DNA from: an uncultured Tissierellia bacterium
GTDB lineage: Bacteria > Bacillota > Clostridia > Tissierellales > Peptoniphilaceae
DNA: 64,000 nt
Direction of reading: 5' to 3'
Assembly: GCA_937923265.1 (NCBI GenBank)
Contig: CALAJY010000030.1
Location: 19,732 to 83,731, forward strand
In this document: positions 58,969-64,000 of the stretch, piece after piece
Layout: every line of letters begins with the position of its first letter
Position numbering within the stretch: the stretch's first letter is position 1
Notes under the pieces: model-generated
The model's input: the letters and a program-made list of their open reading frames with translations, nothing else
Told to the model about the DNA's origin: nothing
Databases searched by the model: none
Translations under genes and position numbers: made by a program

Positions 58969-60945
58969 CTAGTTTGCTTGCAAATAGTGGGCAAACCAGG
59001 CGGCAATTTCTTCCAGCCTCTTGATTCGGCTCTGCGGTCTGCCCGACCGGGAGAGTTCGTGTGTCTCTTTCTTGAAGACCACGAGCTTGGTTTCCACCCC
59101 TTGCAGGGTCAGAGCGGTGTACATCTGCATCCCCTGCTCCAACGGGCAACGAAGGTCATGATCCGAGTGGATAAAGAGCGTGGGGGTGTTCGCATGCTCT
59201 GCATACTTGAGCGGCGAGGCTTCCCAGGCCTTCTCCGGATGGTGGAAGAGGTCGCCTCCCGTTTGGTCGGGAGCAAAGGTGTAGCCGATATCGGACACGC
59301 CATAGAAGCTGAACCAGTTGGAGATGGACCGCTGGGAGTTGGCGGCCTTAAAACGGTCCGTGTGGCCGATGATCCAGTTGGTCATGAATCCCCCGTAGGA
59401 GCCTCCCATGACCCCGAGGCGATTCTTATCGATATCCTCATATTTCTCCAGAACGAGGTCGGTAAAGTTCATTAAGTCCTCATAGTCGATGGTCCCATAG
59501 CGGCCATAGATATCCGAGAATTCCACGCCGTAGCCATCGGAACCGTGGGGGTTGGTGAAGAAGACAAAGTAGCCCAGGGATGCCAGATACTGCATCTCAT
59601 GATGGAGCAGCTTGCCAAAGGCGGTCTTGGGTCCGCCGTGAATCGATAAGATGGCGGGGTAGCTTTTTCCCTTTTCATAGTTTAGCGGCTTCAACACGAA
59701 GCCATCCAGTTCATCCCCATTGGAGGAGAAAGTAAAATGCTCAATGGGGGCGAGGGGAATATCCTTGAGACAGTCGCTGAAATGGGAGAGGCAGCGGCGG
59801 CCCTGTGCATCCTGCACATAGAGTTCTGCCAGCTTTCCCTCGTCCATGGCGAAATAGTAGAGGGCGGCTTCCTTTTCGGGAAGACGATCAAAGCTTTCTA
59901 CCGACTCATGGTCCGAGAGCAGGCACCAGTAGTTGCCCTCTTTGTCAATGCAGCTGATACCTGCTTGGTATCTCAGGGATTCGATAAAGTAGAGCCCCTC
60001 TTCACAGAGCTTCAGGTCGGATCCGTTTTCGCCTCGGACATCGGAACCCACCGCATGCCAGAAGGAGTGGTCGAAGTCCTCCTTGGAAAGCAAGCTCTTT
60101 TCTCCGCTTTCCAGATCGTAGAGATAGATGAGATCATCCTCATTGAGGCCGTGCTTCTTTGCCTCCGATCCCAAGACGATGGCCTTTGTTTCCTCCCGGT
60201 TGAAAACGGCGGCAGAGAGGACCATCTTGTCGTGGGAAATCTGCTTCACGCTGCCATCTTCCAGGTTAAGCAGGAAGAGCTCGGCACTTACCGGAGCTAC
60301 CGCGGGACGGCGATCGCGGGCAAGGAAGAGGACCTTCTTTTTGTCCTTGGACAGGACATAGCTGAAGACATTCAGGCAATCCTCGGTCACTTGCTTCACC
60401 TTTTCGGACGGTTTGTCAAAGACATAGAGACGGCCAAAGCAGCCGACGGTAAAGTCCTGGCCATTGGACCAGAAGGGAAGCTCTTCTATCTCTACCCATT
60501 CCTCCTTTTTGGGGAAGGGGTTTCCGAGGAAAAGAAGTTGGTCCCGAGAAAGGGGCTCGAAATCCGCAACGGAATAGGGAAGGGAATAGGCAAAGGTCGC
60601 TTCTCCGCCCTCCACCGAGATGGTGTAAAAGTCACTGGTCCGCTCCTCCTTTTTCTTCTCCTCTTTCTTTTCCGAGGAGGCGTTTATCTCTTTATCCGCT
60701 TCCTTTTTCGGACGGCCGGAGGTAAAGAGGATGGTGCTTCGATCGAGGAAGCGGTAGTTGCCATCGCTGTCGGAAGAGGTAAGGGGGCGAATCTTTTCGG
60801 TCTTGGTATCGAGAAGCCATAGATTGGTGAGGTACTTATTGAGCTTTCGGTGGGCCTGACTCACTTGGAAGACGCCGTAGCTGGCATCTTCGTTCAATAG
60901 AATCCCTGAAGCACAGGGAAATTCGGTAAATTGATCGACTTTCAT
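58969..60945 (-). CDS. S9 family peptidase (acylaminoacyl/prolyl oligopeptidase type)
   Basis: 658 residues. An N-terminal beta-propeller (residues ~1-390) covers a C-terminal alpha/beta-hydrolase. The catalytic Ser is in VMGGSYGGFMTNW, the Asp in FIHSDHDLRCPLEQ and the His in KKETHELSRSGRPQSR. These enzymes cleave short peptides in the cytoplasm; no signal peptide is seen. A Lys/Glu-rich insert (KKEADKEINASSEKKEEKKK) interrupts blade 2. TTAAAGGAGG precedes the ATG. Confidence 0.95.
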   Translation of the reverse strand: MKVDQFTEFPCASGILLNEDASYGVFQVSQAHRKLNKYLTNLWLLDTKTEKIRPLTSSDSDGNYRFLDRSTILFTSGRPKKEADKEINASSEKKEEKKKEERTSDFYTISVEGGEATFAYSLPYSVADFEPLSRDQLLFLGNPFPKKEEWVEIEELPFWSNGQDFTVGCFGRLYVFDKPSEKVKQVTEDCLNVFSYVLSKDKKKVLFLARDRRPAVAPVSAELFLLNLEDGSVKQISHDKMVLSAAVFNREETKAIVLGSEAKKHGLNEDDLIYLYDLESGEKSLLSKEDFDHSFWHAVGSDVRGENGSDLKLCEEGLYFIESLRYQAGISCIDKEGNYWCLLSDHESVESFDRLPEKEAALYYFAMDEGKLAELYVQDAQGRRCLSHFSDCLKDIPLAPIEHFTFSSNGDELDGFVLKPLNYEKGKSYPAILSIHGGPKTAFGKLLHHEMQYLASLGYFVFFTNPHGSDGYGVEFSDIYGRYGTIDYEDLMNFTDLVLEKYEDIDKNRLGVMGGSYGGFMTNWIIGHTDRFKAANSQRSISNWFSFYGVSDIGYTFAPDQTGGDLFHHPEKAWEASPLKYAEHANTPTLFIHSDHDLRCPLEQGMQMYTALTLQGVETKLVVFKKETHELSRSGRPQSRIKRLEEIAAWFAHYLQAN

Positions 60946-61020
60946 AGGACCTCCTTTAAGAAATCTAAGTTTAAAAATAGTATAGCAGATAAGAAGAATT
61001 CATAGCAGAAGGCACGGAGA

Positions 61021-61050
61021 AAAAGAAAACGCCTTGCAGAGCAAGGCGCT
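61021..61050 (-). terminator. Terminator after cstA
   Basis: GCGCCTTGC/GCAAGGCG stem with TCT loop; on the minus strand TTTTCTTTTT follows. Confidence 0.88.
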
Positions 61051-61090
61051 TTCTTTGAATCTTTTTCAACGGGGCAAGAGCCCCAAATCA

Positions 61091-62599
61091 TTAATAAACG
61101 GGCACGGGTTCCAATTTTAAGATGGAATCCTTGTAGTTCTTGGCGTGGGTTACCGTCAGGAAATCCGCCACAATGGCGGCAATGACACCGATGATGTAAG
61201 AGATGGTGTAGTTTGCGGGATCCTTGGACCCTAAGAGACGGGACTCTAAGCCCAGACCGATTTCCGCATGGCAGATGTAGGAGATGACGATGAATACATA
61301 GAAGGTCATGGGAATCAGGGTCATCAGATACTGTTTGTTGTGACTGTAGAGATAGACCGTGGACATGGCCAGAGCGAAGCAGGCCACGAGCTGGTTGGTA
61401 AATCCAAAGTATCTCCAGAGAAGGGTAAAGCCGCCCGCATTCATCTTTGCAAAAGCAAGAATGGCCACCGCGGGAATAAAGATTCCCAGAGAGGTTTTCA
61501 GACGGTTTACGGAACGCTTCTGATCAATATTCAGGGCTTCCGCAACCATCAGACGGACGGAGCGGAAGGCCGTGTCTCCCGAGGTGATGGGGAGGACGAT
61601 AACGCCCAAGACGGCCAGGATTCCACCGATGGTACCCAGGAACTCCTTGGAGATGATGGAGACCATCTGGGTGGCGTTCTGTCCCGTGATCATTTCCGGA
61701 TTCCGGTTAAAGAGGACCATGGCACCGCCGGCCCAAGCCATCGCGATGAAACCTTCCATGATCATCATCATATAGAACGTTGTCCGTCCTTCTCGTTCAT
61801 CCCCAACCGTGCGGGATACCAAGGTCGACTGGCTTCCATGGAAACCGGACATGATACCGCAGGCAACGGTGATGAAGAAGACCGGAATGAAGGGAGCACC
61901 CTTGGCGGGCTTGTAGTACTCCGGCACGGTGTCCCAAACATTCAAGAGGTTCTTGCCACCGTCTAAGATGATGCCAAAGAAGACCCCGACCGCCGAGATG
62001 ATCAGGATCATACCGAATAAGGGGTAGATTCGACCGATCAGCTTATCGATGGGGAAGAGGGTCGCGACCAGATAGTAGGCGAAGATCACGGCGTAGACGA
62101 TCCAGATGGTGATATGGTTGGGAGAGGAATCCAGACCAAGAATCGGTCCTGTGATCAGGTCTCCCGGGGTGTAAACGAAAACCACACCCGTTAAAATCAT
62201 CAAGATCATCACAATTACTAAGTAAATCTTGTGGTTGATGTTTCCTAAATAACGTTGCATAAGTCCGGGCATCTGTGCTCCACGATTTCTCATGGAAATC
62301 ATACCATTTAGATAATCATGAACAGCACCTGCAAAGATGTTCCCGATGGGGATCGCGATAAAGGCGATTGGTCCAAACAGGACACCCTGGATGGGCCCTA
62401 AGACAGGACCGGTTCCGGCAATGTTCAGCAATTCGATTAACGAGTTTTTCCATTCCGGCATCGTGACAAAGTCGACTCCGTCTGCCATGGTGGTGGCAGG
62501 GGTTTTTCGGTTATCGGGACCGAAGACTTTTTCCACTACGCGGGAGTAAAGAAATCCGCCGACGAACAGGAGAACAATACCAATTGCAAAAGTAAGCAT
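61091..62599 (-). CDS. cstA: Carbon starvation protein A (CstA family transporter)
   Basis: 502 residues, about fifteen hydrophobic segments, shorter than E. coli CstA (about 700) but typical of the short Firmicutes type. Motifs: NIAGTGPVLGPIQGVLFGP and IFAGAVHDYLNGMISMRNRG near the start, and GFHGSQSTLVSRTVGDEREG in the middle. Family members import peptides or pyruvate when carbon is short. AAAGGAG precedes the ATG. Its own terminator makes it monocistronic. Confidence 0.95.
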   Translation of the reverse strand: MLTFAIGIVLLFVGGFLYSRVVEKVFGPDNRKTPATTMADGVDFVTMPEWKNSLIELLNIAGTGPVLGPIQGVLFGPIAFIAIPIGNIFAGAVHDYLNGMISMRNRGAQMPGLMQRYLGNINHKIYLVIVMILMILTGVVFVYTPGDLITGPILGLDSSPNHITIWIVYAVIFAYYLVATLFPIDKLIGRIYPLFGMILIISAVGVFFGIILDGGKNLLNVWDTVPEYYKPAKGAPFIPVFFITVACGIMSGFHGSQSTLVSRTVGDEREGRTTFYMMMIMEGFIAMAWAGGAMVLFNRNPEMITGQNATQMVSIISKEFLGTIGGILAVLGVIVLPITSGDTAFRSVRLMVAEALNIDQKRSVNRLKTSLGIFIPAVAILAFAKMNAGGFTLLWRYFGFTNQLVACFALAMSTVYLYSHNKQYLMTLIPMTFYVFIVISYICHAEIGLGLESRLLGSKDPANYTISYIIGVIAAIVADFLTVTHAKNYKDSILKLEPVPVY

Positions 62600-62762
62600 G
62601 AGTTACTCCTTTCGAGATAAAAGCAATCATTGCGAATTGGGAAGATTCAAAACCCCTTCGTTCTTCTACGAAATAATTTTATCACTAATTCTAAGGAATA
62701 GTTACCGGTAAAAAGAAATATATACAAAAAAGACAGTAAAACCAACAAATAAATTGTTTTTA

Positions 62763-62795
62763 GCAAAACAGCAAGGGAGCTTAGCCCCCTTGCCG
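62763..62795 (-). terminator. Terminator of the FAD oxidoreductase gene
   Basis: GCAAGGG (62771-62777) pairs with CCCTTGC (62787-62793); on the minus strand TGTTTTGC follows. The gap to cstA (62600-62760) shows no gene and no clear element. Confidence 0.7.
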
Positions 62796-62818
62796 GCATC
62801 TTTTTTGTGTTTTGCTTG

Positions 62819-64000
62819 TTATTCGTCCTCTCCGGGAATTTCTGTGGGTCTGTCGTCCCGGGACGTCCCCTCCAGTAGACGGGCCACGAAGACACCGCAG
62901 GCACTGGCTTGGGAGAGGGAATGGGTTACACCGGAACCGTCGCCGACGGCATACAGGCCCGGAATCGGCGTTTCCAGTTGGTCGTTGACGCTGACCACGG
63001 AGTTGTAGAATTTCACCTCCACCCCATAGAGCAGGGTGTCCTCATTGGCCATCCCCGGGGCGACCTTATCCAACTGGTAGATCATCTCTATAATGTCATC
63101 CATCTGCCGCTTGGGCATCACCAGGGAGAGGTCTCCGGCGGTGGCTTTCAGCGTGGGTCTGGTGAAGCACTTTTGCATGCGACGCTCGCTAGACCTTCTT
63201 CCCCGAATCAGGTCTCCGAAGCGCTGCAGAAGAACGCCGCCTCCCAGCATGTTGGAGAGGCGGGCGATGGACTCTCCGTATTCATTGGAATTTTTAAAGG
63301 GCTTGGTAAAGTGGTTGGAGACCAGGAGTGCGAAGTTCGTGTTTTCGGTGAGCTTCTTGGGGTCGGCATAAGCATGCCCGTTCACGGTAATGATCCCGTT
63401 GGTGTTTTCCGTGACGACGACACCGCGGGGGTTCATGCAGAAGGTTCGCACAAGATCGTTATACTGCTTGGTCTGGTAGACGATTTTCGACTCATAGACC
63501 TGGTCGGTGATATGGGCGAACACCTCCTGCGGAATCTCCACGCGGACACCGATATCGACGCGGTTGCTGTGCATGGGAACGTCAAATTTTTCGAAAACCT
63601 GGCTCATCCACTTGGATCCGGATCTTCCGGAGGCCAAGACAACTTTTTGGCAGCCGTAACTTTCCCCTCGATTTGTGGTGAGCACAAAATCCTCTCCCGG
63701 TTTTTCCACCGACTCCACCTCGGTATGAAAGAGGTAGTCAATATGGTCGGCGGTATACCGGTAGATTTTCTCCAGAATCTTGATGTTTCGATCGGTGCCA
63801 AAGTGCCGAACCTTGGCATCCAACAGGTGGAGGTCATGCTGCAGCATGGCAGTTTTCAGGTCGGAATGGGCGGTGGAGTAGAGCTTGGATGGCGGGTTGC
63901 TGTCATCGAACTTCACCAAGACCGAATCCACATAGTTCATCAGGTCCGTGGCCTGCTCTTCTCCGATATAGCGGTGGAGATCTCCCCCAAAGTTGTTGGT
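62819..64000 (-). CDS. FAD-dependent oxidoreductase (5' end outside the window)
   Basis: At least 393 residues of the C-terminal part; the frame stays open to the window's edge (TNNFGGDLHRYIGEEQ upstream of the first internal Met), so the true start lies beyond 64000. Recognisable parts: CQKVVLASGRSGSKWMSQVF (nucleotide-binding end) and PIPGLYAVGDGSGVTHSLSQ followed by ASACGVFVARLL, the FAD-binding C-terminal motif. The N-terminal GxGxxG is not in the window. Belongs to the large uncharacterised NAD(P)/FAD-dependent dehydrogenase group of clostridia; substrate unknown. Confidence 0.88.
   Translation of the reverse strand, partial: TNNFGGDLHRYIGEEQATDLMNYVDSVLVKFDDSNPPSKLYSTAHSDLKTAMLQHDLHLLDAKVRHFGTDRNIKILEKIYRYTADHIDYLFHTEVESVEKPGEDFVLTTNRGESYGCQKVVLASGRSGSKWMSQVFEKFDVPMHSNRVDIGVRVEIPQEVFAHITDQVYESKIVYQTKQYNDLVRTFCMNPRGVVVTENTNGIITVNGHAYADPKKLTENTNFALLVSNHFTKPFKNSNEYGESIARLSNMLGGGVLLQRFGDLIRGRRSSERRMQKCFTRPTLKATAGDLSLVMPKRQMDDIIEMIYQLDKVAPGMANEDTLLYGVEVKFYNSVVSVNDQLETPIPGLYAVGDGSGVTHSLSQASACGVFVARLLEGTSRDDRPTEIPGEDE

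Overview
The window looks like the replication-origin region of an anaerobic, moderate-GC Bacillota (Firmicutes) chromosome. The order jag-yidC-yidD-rnpA-rpmH <- origin -> dnaA-dnaN-S4 protein-recF-gyrB-gyrA is the classical Firmicutes arrangement. Strong AGGAGG-type ribosome sites, Firmicutes riboswitch classes, rubrerythrin, an iron-sulfur serine dehydratase and a CBS/DRTGG pyrophosphatase fit a fermentative clostridial-type lineage (Tissierellia/Peptoniphilaceae-like; this is inferred from gene content only). No sporulation genes are seen.

Layout. 1-2158 (leftward): RNA-binding Jag, the YidC insertase with YidD, RNase P protein and ribosomal protein L34, driven by a near-perfect promoter. 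2159-4227: dnaA flanked on both sides by DnaA-box clusters (bipartite oriC). 4228-11073: clamp, S4 protein, RecF and gyrase. 11155-12643: an RsbV/RsbW/SigB-type partner-switching cassette whose RsbW-like protein lacks the glycine motifs of its ATP site. 12650-16867: a double-Nudix protein, an unknown Ser-rich anchored protein and a membrane acyltransferase. 16909-21503 (leftward): M42 peptidase, a P2A cation ATPase behind a yybP-ykoY (Mn2+) riboswitch, and a DUF212 membrane protein. 21632-29599: WalJ, RlmH, TtcA-like enzyme, UppP, CNNM transporter with a structured leader, rubrerythrin, an unknown anchored protein, MscS and DUF951. 29693-31772: a G5/double-psi-barrel cell-wall protein with a WalR-like box in its promoter region, and a PfkB-family protein that has lost its catalytic motifs.

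About 32.0-36.6 kb is the accessory part. It holds a small acidic gene interrupted at an A AAA AAG slippery site, tRNA-Ala, an AT-rich patch with a decayed IS256 transposase and a decayed phage terminase, and a compact damage-response-like module: a Y-family polymerase divergent from an XRE repressor plus ImmA/IrrE protease. Two matching inverted repeats lie in the divergent region, one of them exactly filling the spacer of a consensus dinB promoter.

36.7-64.0 kb: NYN/LOTUS protein and DUF368 (C55-P flippase family), TPP riboswitch-thiT, serine dehydratase subunits, lysine riboswitch with an NhaC-type transporter, tRNA-Pro, a lipoprotein, RidA, an SPFH/zinc-ribbon protein with a tiny Asn-rich partner, FtsH, CBS-pyrophosphatase, TsaC/Sua5, Upp, MurA, RecD2, ComF, a 2-hydroxyacid dehydrogenase, YihY, an S9 peptidase, CstA and the 3' part of an FAD oxidoreductase. 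Three recognised riboswitch classes (Mn2+, TPP, lysine) and several unassigned leaders make this window rich in RNA regulation. Envelope genes (UppP, DUF368, MurA, G5 protein, YidC) recur throughout.
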